This document shows, piece by piece, positions 16,105-23,540 of a DNA stretch of 64,000 nucleotides (its first letter is position 1; each line of letters starts with the position of its first letter). The notes beneath the pieces are model-generated. The model was given only the letters and a program-made list of their open reading frames with translations. It made no database searches and was not told where the DNA came from. Source of the stretch: Nonomuraea africana (lineage in GTDB: Bacteria; Actinomycetota; Actinomycetes; Streptosporangiales; Streptosporangiaceae); assembly GCF_014873535.1 (NCBI RefSeq), contig NZ_JADBEF010000001.1, positions 4,712,001-4,776,000 on the forward strand, given 5' to 3'. The position numbers and the translations under genes are program-made.

Positions 16105-17045
16105 CCGAGGATCCTCCGCGGGTTGTCGACGAGCATCTGGTGGATCTGTTCCTCGGTCACGCCGCGCCTGCGCAGCTCGGGCAGGACGTCGGCGGGGATG
16201 TGGAGCAGGTGGTAGTTGGGGTGGCGGCGCCGTACGACGTCGGGGTCGAACCTGTCGTTGAAGCAGTAGGAGTCGTGGGACAGCACGAGCCTGCCGGCGT
16301 GACCGCGCTCGCACAGGGCTGCCACCACCGCGCACCTGGCGTCGAAGGAGCTGATCGTCTCGATGCCGAAGCGGTCCATGCCGAGGTAGGAGCCGGCGGC
16401 GAGCAGTTCCTCCAGGTACGCCAGGTCGGTGGAGTCGCCGGCGTGGCCGATGACCACCCTGGTGAGGTCCACGCCCGCCTTGGCCAGGACGCGCTGCTGC
16501 TCCAGCCCGCCCGGCTCGGCGCTGTGCGTGGTGATGGGCGCGCCCGTGGCCAGGTGCGCCTCGGCCGCCGCCCTGAAGACCCGCTCGCAGCCCTTGGTCA
16601 TGCCGAGGTGGTCGGAGGCGCACTTGAGCATCGCCGCCCGCACGCCCGTGCGCCCGATGCCCTCGGTGAGGTCCCTGACGAAGAACTCCGCCAGCCGGTC
16701 GGGCCCGCCGAACAGGCTGCCGGGACCGCGGTTGCCGAAGTACGGTGGCAGCGCGTCGTAGGTGTAGAGCCCGGTGGCCACCACGATGTTGACCTCGGTC
16801 AGCTCGGCGACCCGCTGGACGGCGGGGACGTAGCGGCCGAGGCCGACCACGGTGAGGTCCACGATCGTGTCGATGCCCGCCGCCTTGACCGCGTCGAGCT
16901 TGGCGGCGGCCTCGCGGGCCCTGGCCTCCAGATCCCAGCCCTCGGGGATGTCGGGCCAGTTCCAGAGGATCTCGGGGCTCAGGCCGAAGACGTGCTCGTG
17001 CATGAGCGTGGCGCCGAGGTCGTCCACCTGGCCTTTCACCGTCAC
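16050..17045 (-). CDS. Phosphotriesterase-family (PTE/lactonase-like) metallohydrolase
   Basis: 331 residues, GTG start overlapping the phyH stop (GTGA). All metal ligands of the family are visible in order: LMHEHVFG (His-x-His), AAMLKCAS (carboxylated Lys), ITTHSAEPG (His), VIGHAGDS (His) and LVLSHDSYC (Asp). C-terminal VTEEQIHQMLVDNPRRIL is also typical. Natural substrates in this family are lactones or esters more often than organophosphates. The gene lies between a 2-oxoglutarate dioxygenase and a P450, so hydrolysis of an oxidised intermediate is a reasonable inference. Its last about 55 nt overlap the P450 start and encode a non-conserved Thr/Ser/Arg tail. Confidence 0.9.
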   Translation of the reverse strand: MTVKGQVDDLGATLMHEHVFGLSPEILWNWPDIPEGWDLEARAREAAAKLDAVKAAGIDTIVDLTVVGLGRYVPAVQRVAELTEVNIVVATGLYTYDALPPYFGNRGPGSLFGGPDRLAEFFVRDLTEGIGRTGVRAAMLKCASDHLGMTKGCERVFRAAAEAHLATGAPITTHSAEPGGLEQQRVLAKAGVDLTRVVIGHAGDSTDLAYLEELLAAGSYLGMDRFGIETISSFDARCAVVAALCERGHAGRLVLSHDSYCFNDRFDPDVVRRRHPNYHLLHIPADVLPELRRRGVTEEQIHQMLVDNPRRILGWTSTSPRTGTSPRRTTS

Positions 17046-17791
17046 AGGCACGGGAACCTCGGGTGGTCGAAGGGCTGGTTCACCGCGAGCCCGAGCCCGT
17101 CGGTCTGGCCGTACGGCATGCCGGTGTAGAGCGCGTCCGCGTCGAAGTAGGTGGCGGTGAACGACAGCCTCGGGCTGTCGCGCCGGTTGGCGGGCGCGCC
17201 GTGCACGGTCAGCGCGTGGTGCACGGTCGCGTCGCCCGCCCTGAGGTCGAGCGGCGGCGAGGTCTCCAGCTCCTTGAGCCAGGGATGCTGGGTGAGCTGG
17301 TCGTCGCCCGCCCTGGTGAAGCTCCTGCCGAGCAGGCCGTGGCGGTGCGAGCCGCTGTAGAAGCGCAGCGAGCCCATGTCGGCGGGCACGTCGACCAGCG
17401 CGAGCCAGACGGTCAGCATGGCCGAGCGGTCCATCGGCATCCAGGGGAAGTCCTGGTGGAACTCGGTGGCGCCGTGCTCGCCAGGCGCCTTCACCAGCAG
17501 GTTCGTCACCTGCAGCCGCACCGAGGCGACGCCGTGGAGCAGCCGCACGGCGTTGGCGGCCAGGGCGGCGCTCAGCTCGCCGAACAGCGGGTCGTCGGCC
17601 GCGACGTCGCGCGACTGGCCGAAGGCCTGGTCGACCAGGGTGGCATGGACCCTCGACCGCTCGCCGAGCCGGGCCAGGGCGCGCTCGCGCAGGACGGCCA
17701 CGCCGCCGGGGTCGAGCAGGCCGGGCAGCCGCACCCAGCCGTTGGTGTGGAAGAAGGCGACCTCGTCGTCGGTCGCGGGGCGCACGTCCAT
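17042..17791 (-). CDS. Phytanoyl-CoA dioxygenase (PhyH) family Fe(II)/2-oxoglutarate oxygenase
   Basis: 249 residues from ATG 17791. The iron facial triad is visible as H112-x-D114 (EFHQDFPW) and H187 (LTVHGAPANRR), and R198 in SPRLSFTATYF fits the 2-oxoglutarate carboxylate. RFYSGSHRHGLLG is the usual family segment before the distal His. It should hydroxylate a small organic substrate. First gene of a three-gene operon with the phosphotriesterase-like protein and the P450. The promoter region (17792-17850) holds a full CAAGCGCTTG palindrome and a second unrelated 18-bp palindrome. No clear ribosome site precedes the start. Confidence 0.88.
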   Translation of the reverse strand: MDVRPATDDEVAFFHTNGWVRLPGLLDPGGVAVLRERALARLGERSRVHATLVDQAFGQSRDVAADDPLFGELSAALAANAVRLLHGVASVRLQVTNLLVKAPGEHGATEFHQDFPWMPMDRSAMLTVWLALVDVPADMGSLRFYSGSHRHGLLGRSFTRAGDDQLTQHPWLKELETSPPLDLRAGDATVHHALTVHGAPANRRDSPRLSFTATYFDADALYTGMPYGQTDGLGLAVNQPFDHPRFPCL

Positions 17792-17805
17792 GCCCACAGT
17801 GTCTG

Positions 17806-17819
17806 AGCAAGCGCTTGGT
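17806..17819 (-). promoter_or_regulatory. CAAGCGCTTG operator-like palindrome upstream of phyH operon
   Basis: AGCAAGCGCTTGGT at 17806-17819 contains the perfect 10-bp palindrome at 17808-17817, 16 nt upstream of the phyH start. It is the best match among the four related sites and fits the AnCAAGnnCTTGnT layout that I recall for the TetR-family repressor KstR2. Confidence 0.6.
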
Positions 17820-17829
17820 AACACAAGAT

Positions 17830-17847
17830 TGAGTAGGGACCTACTCA
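17830..17847. promoter_or_regulatory. 18-bp palindrome TGAGTAGG-GA-CCTACTCA between divergent genes
   Basis: Perfect 8-bp arms with a 2-bp centre, 35 nt before the membrane-protein start at 17882 and 39 nt before phyH on the other strand. The size and symmetry suit a TetR or GntR dimer site. It differs in sequence from the adjacent CAAGCGCTTG site. Confidence 0.5.
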
Positions 17848-17881
17848 TGCGCCGGATTCGCCGGGGGCGGACTCTCGGGAC

Positions 17882-18538
17882 ATGACCAGCCTCGACACGA
17901 CTCCCCGGTCGGGAGCCGACACCTTCGCCCGATACGGCATGATCGCCTCCGCGATCATCGCGCCCCTGGCGCTCGGACTCGCCCTTCTCCTCGCCCCCGG
18001 CAGCATCACCACCGAGGGCGCGGCCTACGTCAACGGCTTCCTCGCCGAGGCGGGCTCCTACCCCGCGTCCGCCTGGCTCTCGGCGCTCAGCGCGATCACC
18101 ATCATCCCCGGCGCCCTGGCCGTCGCCAGGGTCGCCCGCGCGGGCCGGCCCGCGCTCGGCCTGGTCGCCATGATCCTCGCCTTCGTCATGATCGTGCCCG
18201 TGGGAGGCAACTCCGACGACGTGCTGTACGCGGGCGTCCAGGCGGGCGTGGACCCCGCCACCCTGAGCAAGATCTACACCGCTTACGGCGAGAGCCTGCC
18301 CACCTCGGTCTTCGGCATGTCGTTCTTCCTCGGCCTGCTCGGCTTCCTCCTGCTCGGTGTCGCGGCCCTGCTCGGCAGGACCGCGCCCACGTGGGCGGCG
18401 ATCACGCTGATCGTGGCTCCGGTGCTGGTGCCCGTTCCGTGGTTCGCCGGGCTGAGCGACCTCGCCGCGGGCGGCGCCTGGGTGCTGATGGCCGTCGGCA
18501 TGGGTGGCGTGGCGCTCGGGCTGCTCAACCAGCGCTGA
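17882..18538 (+). CDS. DUF4386-like multi-pass membrane protein
   Basis: 218 residues with about six hydrophobic segments (for example 20-40, 60-82, 94-112, 143-163, 170-188 and 192-212). No catalytic residues are evident. It is divergent from the phyH operon and separated by two palindromic sites, so it may share their control. A strong hairpin follows its stop codon. Related actinobacterial proteins are annotated only as integral membrane proteins. Confidence 0.7.
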   Translation: MTSLDTTPRSGADTFARYGMIASAIIAPLALGLALLLAPGSITTEGAAYVNGFLAEAGSYPASAWLSALSAITIIPGALAVARVARAGRPALGLVAMILAFVMIVPVGGNSDDVLYAGVQAGVDPATLSKIYTAYGESLPTSVFGMSFFLGLLGFLLLGVAALLGRTAPTWAAITLIVAPVLVPVPWFAGLSDLAAGGAWVLMAVGMGGVALGLLNQR

Positions 18539-18551
18539 CCGGCGCCCGCCT

Positions 18552-18586
18552 GGCCGTACAGGACCGGAGGGGTGTCCTGTACGGCC
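18552..18586 (+). terminator. 13-bp stem hairpin after membrane protein gene
   Basis: GGCCGTACAGGAC (18552-18564) pairs perfectly with GTCCTGTACGGCC (18574-18586) across a 9-nt loop, 13 nt after the stop at 18538. There is no U-tract, as is common for actinomycete terminators. Confidence 0.75.
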
Positions 18587-18609
18587 TGGCCGCGTCCGCG
18601 GCTCCGGCC

Positions 18610-18639
18610 TAGGGTATGAACCAAACGCTTGGCCGGGAG
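18610..18639 (+). promoter_or_regulatory. Promoter, operator-like CCAAACGCTTGG and ribosome site of LLM gene
   Basis: TAGGGT (18610-18615) is a -10 box. The 12-bp near-palindrome CCAAACGCTTGG (18621-18632) covers the expected transcript start. GGGAGG (18634-18639) is the ribosome site, 6 nt before ATG 18646. The palindrome is a one-mismatch relative of CAAGCGCTTG. Confidence 0.6.
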
Positions 18640-18645
18640 GCATGG

Positions 18646-19557
18646 ATGCGGCGGTTCAGGTTCGCGGCGGTCGTACGGCAGGCGGAGTCGGGCAAGGCGT
18701 GGGCGGAGCGGGCCAGGCGGCTCGAGGCCACCGGCTTCGACGCGCTCCTGGTCCCCGACCATCTCGTCGGCCCCCGTCTGGCGCCCTTCGCCGCGATGAC
18801 GGCGGCGGCCTGCGCCACTTCCAGGCTCAGGGTCGGCACGCTGGTGGTCGCCAACGACTTCAGGCACCCCGCGGTGCTGGCCAAGGAGAGCGCCACCCTC
18901 GACCTCCTCTCCGACGGCCGCCTCGAACTGGGGCTCGGCACCGGCTGGATGGCGGCCGACTACGCCGCGGCGGGGCTGCGGCTCGAGCCTCCCGGCGTGC
19001 GCGTGGCCAGGCTGGCCGAGGCGGTGACCGTGCTCAAGGGGCTGTGGGGCGAGGGCCCCTTCTCCTTCACCGGCGCGCACTACCGGATCGAGGCGCTCGA
19101 CCAGCACCCCAAGCCGGTCCAGCGCCCGCACCCCCGCCTGCTGCTGGGCGGCGGCGGCCCGCGCATGCTCGCCCTCGCCGCCCGCGAGGCCGATGTGATC
19201 AACCTCGGCATGCGCGTGCGCGCCGACGGCACCGGCCCCGACGGCGCCGACGCGGGCCGCGCGGCGTTCCTCGCCAAGCTCGCCCTCGTCCGCGCGGCCG
19301 CCGGAGACCGCTACGACCGGCTGGAGCTCGGCACGAGCATCCAGCGACTGGGCACGGCGAAGCCGGTGGAGTCGTGGAGCGCGGCCGACCCCTCGGGGCA
19401 GGGCGAGACGCCACAGGTGCTGCTCGGCACCCATCGCGACCTGCTCGACCAGCTCCGCCACTGGCGGGACGAGCACGACCTCTCGTACTTCGTCCTCCAC
19501 CACGAGCGCGATCTCGACGCCTTCTCCCCGATCGTCGAGGAGCTGTCCGGCCGCTGA
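18646..19557 (+). CDS. LLM class F420-dependent oxidoreductase (TIGR03621-like)
   Basis: 303 residues from ATG 18646, chosen over ATG 18616 because GGGAGG precedes it and the operator would otherwise be coding. Luciferase-like TIM barrel: ARRLEATGFDALLVPDHL, TSRLRVGTLVVANDFRHPAVLAKESATLDLLSDGRLELGLGTGWMAADY and RPHPRLLLGGGGPRMLALAAREADVINLG. These are typical of F420-dependent members. It should transfer hydride to or from a small organic substrate. It shares the palindrome with hyuAB, the phyH operon and the gene at 21185. Confidence 0.85.
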   Translation: MRRFRFAAVVRQAESGKAWAERARRLEATGFDALLVPDHLVGPRLAPFAAMTAAACATSRLRVGTLVVANDFRHPAVLAKESATLDLLSDGRLELGLGTGWMAADYAAAGLRLEPPGVRVARLAEAVTVLKGLWGEGPFSFTGAHYRIEALDQHPKPVQRPHPRLLLGGGGPRMLALAAREADVINLGMRVRADGTGPDGADAGRAAFLAKLALVRAAAGDRYDRLELGTSIQRLGTAKPVESWSAADPSGQGETPQVLLGTHRDLLDQLRHWRDEHDLSYFVLHHERDLDAFSPIVEELSGR

Positions 19558-19572
19558 GGCGATGCCGCCCGG

Positions 19573-20517
19573 TCAGGGGATCAGGACGACCTTGCCCGTG
19601 GTCGCCCTGCTCTCCAGCGCGGCGTGCGCGGCGGCGGCCTCGGCCAGCGGGAAGGGGTGGACCTCGGGCGACAGCTGTCCCGAGGCGGCGGCCGCGAGCG
19701 CGCGCTCCTCCAGACCGCGAAGCCCACCGGGCCAGGACAGGATCCGCTCGATCGCGTAGATGGAGGTGATGTCCCTGGCCTTCAGCTCCTCCGGCGCAGG
19801 CCCCGCGGTCTCCTCGCGTGAGGCGTTGCCGTACACGATGTGCCTGCCGCCCCGCCGCAGCAGCGAGAACGCCTCGCGGCCCCGGCTGCCGCCCACCCCG
19901 TCGAAGACCAGGCTCACCTCGCCGACCTGCGCGCTCCACCCCGGCACGTCGTAGTCGACGGCGCGCCCCTGCACCTTCGCCACCTTCGCCGGGCCACCTG
20001 CCGCGCCGACGACCTCGGCGCCGATGTTGCGCGCGTGCTGGACGAGCAGGCGGCCGATGCCGCCGGCGGCCGAGTTCACCAGGACGACGTCGTCCGCGGC
20101 GGGGGCGGCGAGGTCGATCAGGGCCATGGTGGTGGCGCCCGTCACGATCATGGCCACCGCCTGCTCGAACCCCAGCTCGTCCGGTACGACGTGCAACGAC
20201 TCGACGGCGGCGACGCTCAGCTCGGCATACCCTCCGGGCCTGCTCCGGCCGGTCACCACCCTGCGGCCGAGCCACGACCCGTCGACGCCGGGGCCGACGG
20301 CGTCGACCACCCCCGCCACCTCACCGCCGAAGATCGTGGGCAGCCGGGGCACCGGCGGGCCGATTGTCACTCCGGTGCGCAGCAGGGTCTCGATGAGGTG
20401 CACGCCCGCGGCCCGCACCGCGACGCGCACCTCGCCCTCGCCGGGCACGGGGTCTTCGACGCTCTCGTAGGTCAGGTTCTCGGCGGGGCCGAACTCGCGC
20501 AGGATCACGGCGTGCAT
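19573..20517 (-). CDS. Zinc-type alcohol dehydrogenase family / NADPH:quinone oxidoreductase
   Basis: 314 residues. The ribosome site GGAGA is 5-7 nt before ATG 20517. N-terminal GroES-like domain with MHAVILREFGPAENLTYESV and LPTIFGGEVAGVVDAVGPGV; cofactor domain with VLVNSAAGGIGRLLVQHARNIGAEVVG. The catalytic-zinc Cys and His of true alcohol dehydrogenases are absent, so a QOR/zeta-crystallin-type NADPH:quinone or enone reductase is likely. A SoxR-type promoter with a 19-bp spacer precedes it, linking it to redox-cycling compounds. Confidence 0.87.
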   Translation of the reverse strand: MHAVILREFGPAENLTYESVEDPVPGEGEVRVAVRAAGVHLIETLLRTGVTIGPPVPRLPTIFGGEVAGVVDAVGPGVDGSWLGRRVVTGRSRPGGYAELSVAAVESLHVVPDELGFEQAVAMIVTGATTMALIDLAAPAADDVVLVNSAAGGIGRLLVQHARNIGAEVVGAAGGPAKVAKVQGRAVDYDVPGWSAQVGEVSLVFDGVGGSRGREAFSLLRRGGRHIVYGNASREETAGPAPEELKARDITSIYAIERILSWPGGLRGLEERALAAAASGQLSPEVHPFPLAEAAAAHAALESRATTGKVVLIP

Positions 20518-20547
20518 CAGGTTCTCCGTTCGTGGTGCTCACCCACG

Positions 20548-20578
20548 ACGATGCAACCTCAAGCCGAGTTGAGGTCAA
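20548..20578 (-). promoter_or_regulatory. SoxR/MerR-type promoter of quinone oxidoreductase
   Basis: On the minus strand TTGACC (20578-20573) and CATCGT (20553-20548) are separated by 19 nt, the overlong spacing of MerR-family promoters. The spacer carries CCTCAAG-CCGA-GTTGAGG (20557-20574 as read on the plus strand), which matches the SoxR box CCTCAAG-N4-CTTGAGG at 13 of 14 arm positions. Confidence 0.75.
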
Positions 20579-20625
20579 CCCCGGCGAGGGAGCGCCTGAA
20601 CGGAGTCGGGGATGATGGTCCCGAT

Positions 20626-21207
20626 ATGGATGAGATGATGCTCTTGAGACACGGCGAGACCGACTGGAGCAGGTCGGGTCGCCACACCGGCCGCACCGAC
20701 CTGCCGCTGACCCCCAACGGCGAGGACCAGGCGAGGGCGCTCGCCCCGCTGGTGAAGGCCCGCTCCTTCGACCTCGTGCTGGTGAGCCCCGCCGCCCGGG
20801 CCCGCCGTACCGCCGAGCTGGCGGGTCTGGCCGACTACGAGGTCGACCAGGACCTGTGGGAGTGGGACTACGGCGGCTACGAGGGCATCACCACGCCGAC
20901 GATCCGCGAGAGCCGTCCCGGCTGGTACCTGTGGAGGGACGGGGTGGTCCCCGGCGACGCGGCCCATCCGGGCGAGAGCGCCGAGCAGGTCGCGGCCAGG
21001 GCCGACAGGGTGATCGCGCGGGCGAGGGCGGCCGAGGGCCAGGTGGCGCTGGTCGCGCACGGGCACTTCCTGCGCGTGCTCACCGCCAGGTGGCTGGGCC
21101 TGCCGCCGCAGGACGGCCGGTTCTTCAGGCTCGACACGGGGACGTACTCGCGGCTGGGCTTCGAGCACGCCGAGCCGGTGATCCTCAACTGGAACGCGCC
21201 GGTGTAG
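20626..21207 (+). CDS. Histidine phosphatase superfamily protein
   Basis: 193 residues. The catalytic RHG motif is LLRHGETDWSRSGRHTGRTDLPLT near residue 6, followed by the second Arg region VSPAARARRTAEL and the catalytic His in LVAHGHFLRVLTARWLG. It is of SixA/phosphoglycerate-mutase type. The substrate is likely a small phosphoester and cannot be specified. GATGGT lies 6 nt before the ATG and no ribosome site is seen. The 3' end overlaps the convergent gene at 21185 by 23 nt. Confidence 0.9.
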   Translation: MDEMMLLRHGETDWSRSGRHTGRTDLPLTPNGEDQARALAPLVKARSFDLVLVSPAARARRTAELAGLADYEVDQDLWEWDYGGYEGITTPTIRESRPGWYLWRDGVVPGDAAHPGESAEQVAARADRVIARARAAEGQVALVAHGHFLRVLTARWLGLPPQDGRFFRLDTGTYSRLGFEHAEPVILNWNAPV

Positions 21208-21946
21208 GCGAGAGCCTGCTGCCGGGGAACGGCGCCAGCAGCGTCTCCCTCCAGGTCCCCGACAGGTAGTCGCGGGCCCGCTTCCCCCAGGTGAGCAGCC
21301 GCTCGTCGGGTGCGGCCTCGTCGTCGAGCCCGAGGGCGGCGTCCCTGGCCCGCTGCGTGGCGAGGTGCGCGTCGAGGGTGGTGCCCCACACGGTGACGAC
21401 CTCGGTGTCGCAGAACAGCACCTCGTACAGGCCGACCAGCGTGTGGCCGTGGTCGCGGAGGATGGGCAGGCGCTCGGCGCGGACGGCCTCGAGGTAGTCG
21501 AGCGCGGCGCCGGGCCGTACGGAGGCGCTCTCGAAGACGAACAGCGGCGAGGGCCGCGCCGAGGAGAGCGCGGGACTGCCGTGGACGGCGCCGAGCGGCC
21601 GGGAGAAGGCCGAGAAGCGCAGGTCGTCGATGTCCGACAGGAACAGGCGGGAGTCGACGCCGGAGTAGATCTCCATCATCTGCCGCCAGCCGCCCTCCCA
21701 CCCGCCGTGGCAGTCCCACAGCGTGACGGCCTTGAACTGCTGGTGGCCGGTGATGCCGACGGCGTAGAAGGCGCCCACGAGGTCGATCTCGCGGGAGCGG
21801 ATGGACATCCCCTCGGTCAGCTCAGGTGCGGCGCGGGCGGCGTCCTCCTGTTTGTAGCGGGTCAGCCAGGTGAGGTACTCCAGCGGCCGGCGGGAGTTCA
21901 TCGGCCGGAAGTCGACTTCCTCGAGCAGATGGATCCCTCGCCGCAC
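21185..21946 (-). CDS. NIPSNAP/EthD-like ferredoxin-fold protein (tentative)
   Basis: 253 residues from GTG 21946, placed by GGGAGG 5 nt upstream; the codon at 21970 would put the operator inside the gene. Two alpha+beta halves are apparent: PLEYLTWLTRYKQED to AVTLWDCHGGWEGGWRQMMEIY, and FVFESASVRPGAALDYLEAVRAERLPILRDHGHTLVGLYEVLFCDTEVVTVWGT. The second resembles NIPSNAP-type domains. Such proteins often accompany catabolic enzymes. The promoter carries a CCAAGCGGTTGC site related to the three other palindromes. The fold assignment is moderate; no function is proposed. Confidence 0.55.
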   Translation of the reverse strand: MRRGIHLLEEVDFRPMNSRRPLEYLTWLTRYKQEDAARAAPELTEGMSIRSREIDLVGAFYAVGITGHQQFKAVTLWDCHGGWEGGWRQMMEIYSGVDSRLFLSDIDDLRFSAFSRPLGAVHGSPALSSARPSPLFVFESASVRPGAALDYLEAVRAERLPILRDHGHTLVGLYEVLFCDTEVVTVWGTTLDAHLATQRARDAALGLDDEAAPDERLLTWGKRARDYLSGTWRETLLAPFPGSRLSPTPARSS

Positions 21947-21965
21947 CACGGCCTCCCGAGATCGA

Positions 21966-21979
21966 ACCAAGCGGTTGCT
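21966..21979 (-). promoter_or_regulatory. CAAGCGGTTG operator-like site upstream of NIPSNAP-like gene
   Basis: ACCAAGCGGTTGCT at 21966-21979 differs by one base from the palindrome CAAGCGCTTG and lies 20 nt upstream of the chosen start at 21946. Confidence 0.5.
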
Positions 21980-21998
21980 CGGGATGAGCGTATCTCAA

Positions 21999-22057
21999 CA
22001 AGAAACGTGCGCAACTCGCTCCATGGTCGGGAATCGGCCGCACCGGCACGTTTCTTG
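21999..22057 (-). terminator. Hairpin with 12-bp arms CAAGAAACGTGC/GCACGTTTCTTG
   Basis: Arms at 21999-22010 and 22046-22057 pair perfectly over a 35-nt loop. On the minus strand the second arm ends in a T-rich run (GTTTCTTGTTG). It lies 5 nt after the end of the minus-strand gene at 22062 and before the promoter of the next gene. The arm core recurs at 24288-24334. Confidence 0.65.
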
Positions 22058-22061
22058 CCGA

Positions 22062-22319
22062 TCAGGCCACGGCGGGCACCGGCTGCGGCCCGCGCCCGGT
22101 CAGCCACTCCAGCACCCTGCGGTGCCCCGTGGCGGCGTCCTCGAAGTGGCCCCAGTGCCAGTAGCGGGGCTGGTCGCGCACCCCCGTCACCCAGGTGCGG
22201 TAGGAGACCGTCCCGTCGGGCACGGCGGAGCCCACGCCATAGGTGCGGATCACGACCTTGCCGCCCGGTGCGATGAGCACGTCGTCGGCGATCGGGTAGA
22301 GCGTCATCTGGTCGAGCAT
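22062..22319 (-). CDS. Small hypothetical protein
   Basis: 85 residues, ATG start with AGGA 8 nt upstream. The sequence is rich in aromatic residues (YRTWVTGVRDQPRYWHWGHFEDA) and has no signal peptide or membrane helix. It is flanked by hairpins on both sides, so it appears to be a monocistronic unit. Not recognised; codon use fits the neighbours, so I accept it as a gene. Confidence 0.55.
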   Translation of the reverse strand: MLDQMTLYPIADDVLIAPGGKVVIRTYGVGSAVPDGTVSYRTWVTGVRDQPRYWHWGHFEDAATGHRRVLEWLTGRGPQPVPAVA

Positions 22320-22362
22320 GAGGAAATCCTGCAGGTATCGCGAGACCGGACCATTACGCCTT

Positions 22363-22392
22363 CCGGCGCACCCTGTTAAGCGGGTGCGCCGG
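22363..22392 (-). terminator. 11-bp stem hairpin after DUF397 gene
   Basis: CCGGCGCACCC (22363-22373) pairs perfectly with GGGTGCGCCGG (22382-22392) around an 8-nt AT-containing loop. It lies 45 nt past the end of the minus-strand DUF397 gene. Confidence 0.75.
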
Positions 22393-22436
22393 AGGTGAAC
22401 ACCGTGTTAAACGAGCGGGTGGTGAACCAGCAGGCG

Positions 22437-22673
22437 TTATACCAGCAGGCCGTCGAACTCCCCGTCCTTCACCCCGAGCACCAGGGCCCGGATCTCGTCA
22501 CGGGTGTAGATCAGCGCGGGGCCCTCGGGGAAGCGGGAGTTGCGGACCGCGATCCCGCCGTCGGGAAGCTCCGCGAGCTCCACGCAGTTGCCCTGCGAGT
22601 TGCTGTAGCGGCTCTTGCGCCAGGCGACCTCGGTGAGGTCGGTGGCGGGCATGCCGTTGTAGTTGTGCTCCAT
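22437..22673 (-). CDS. DUF397 domain-containing protein
   Basis: 78 residues. The DUF397 signature is clear: VAWRKSRYSNSQGNCVELAELPDGGIAVRNSRFPEGPALIYTRDEIRALV. DUF397 proteins are small cytoplasmic partners of XRE/DUF5753 regulators in actinomycetes. Here ATG follows the regulator's TAG stop directly (TAGATG), so the two are co-translated. A hairpin terminator follows. Confidence 0.93.
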   Translation of the reverse strand: MEHNYNGMPATDLTEVAWRKSRYSNSQGNCVELAELPDGGIAVRNSRFPEGPALIYTRDEIRALVLGVKDGEFDGLLV

Positions 22674-23540
22674 CTACATCTTTCTGAGAAGACCGTCGAT
22701 GAGCTCCACGGTGCCGCCCGGCGTGGTGCTCTCCACGCACAGCTGCTCCATGGCGGTGAGGTACGGATCGATGTCCTCACGCTTGTCCAGGTACAGGGCA
22801 CCCCAGAGCTGTTCGACGTAGACGACGTCCGACAGGTCGGACTCGGGAAACCGCATGATGCTGAAGGCGCCCCCTTCGGCGGCGTGCATGCCGTACCTGA
22901 AGGGCATCACCTGGATGGTGATGTTGGGGAAGGTCGCCACGTGCAGCAGATGCTGAAGCTGTTCGGACATGACCTCTCCGCCGCCGATGGTCCTCCGCAG
23001 GGTCGCCTCGTCGATGACCGCCCATAGGCGCGGGCCGTCCTTGCGAGTGAAGCGCTCCTGCCGCTGCATGCGCAGATGCACGCGCCGATCGATGTCCTCG
23101 GGGGTGGCGTCGGGGTTGCCCAGCTGATAGACCGCCCTGGCGTAGTTCGCCGTCTGCAGCAGGCCGGGCACGAACTGCACCTCGTAGGTGCGGATCAGGC
23201 TCGCGGCCTCCTCCAGGCCCACATAGGTGGAGAACCACTGGGGCAGGACGGCTGAGTACTTGTGCCACCACCCGGGGGTGTTGGCCTCGCGGACCATTTC
23301 CAGCAGAGCGCGACGCTCGGCGTCGTCGTTGACGCCGTACAGCGTGAGAAGGTCTTCCACATCACGTGTCTTGAAGCCGACGCGGCCGAGCTCCATGCGG
23401 CTGATCTTGGACTCGGACGCCCTGATGTGGAATCCGGCCACATCACGGGTGAGTCCGCGCTCTTCGCGCAGGCGGCGCAGGCTGGCGCCGAGCATGATGC
23501 GCCGAACGGTAGAGCCAGAACCCGGCGGATCCATGGACAC
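22674..23540 (-). CDS. XRE family regulator with DUF5753 domain
   Basis: 288 residues from GTG 23540, with AAGGAG 6 nt upstream. The N-terminal helix-turn-helix (about 12-70) reads LGASLRRLREERGLTRDVAGFHIRASESKISRMELGR. The DUF5753 domain follows: YVGLEEAASLIRTYEVQFVPGLLQTANYARAV, RVHLRMQRQERFTRKDGPRLWAVIDEATLRR and VMPFRYGMHAAEGGAFSIMRFP. It is a DNA-binding regulator with unknown ligand, forming with DUF397 and the divergent ATPase-fold gene at 23720 a module repeated many times in actinomycete genomes. 23541-23719 holds the divergent promoters. Confidence 0.93.
   Translation of the reverse strand: MSMDPPGSGSTVRRIMLGASLRRLREERGLTRDVAGFHIRASESKISRMELGRVGFKTRDVEDLLTLYGVNDDAERRALLEMVREANTPGWWHKYSAVLPQWFSTYVGLEEAASLIRTYEVQFVPGLLQTANYARAVYQLGNPDATPEDIDRRVHLRMQRQERFTRKDGPRLWAVIDEATLRRTIGGGEVMSEQLQHLLHVATFPNITIQVMPFRYGMHAAEGGAFSIMRFPESDLSDVVYVEQLWGALYLDKREDIDPYLTAMEQLCVESTTPGGTVELIDGLLRKM

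Noticed and set aside
14917..21946. Antibiotic biosynthetic gene cluster
   Set aside because: P450, dioxygenase and LLM enzymes are present, but no PKS, NRPS, terpene or RiPP core gene is found; a catabolic or modifying locus fits better.
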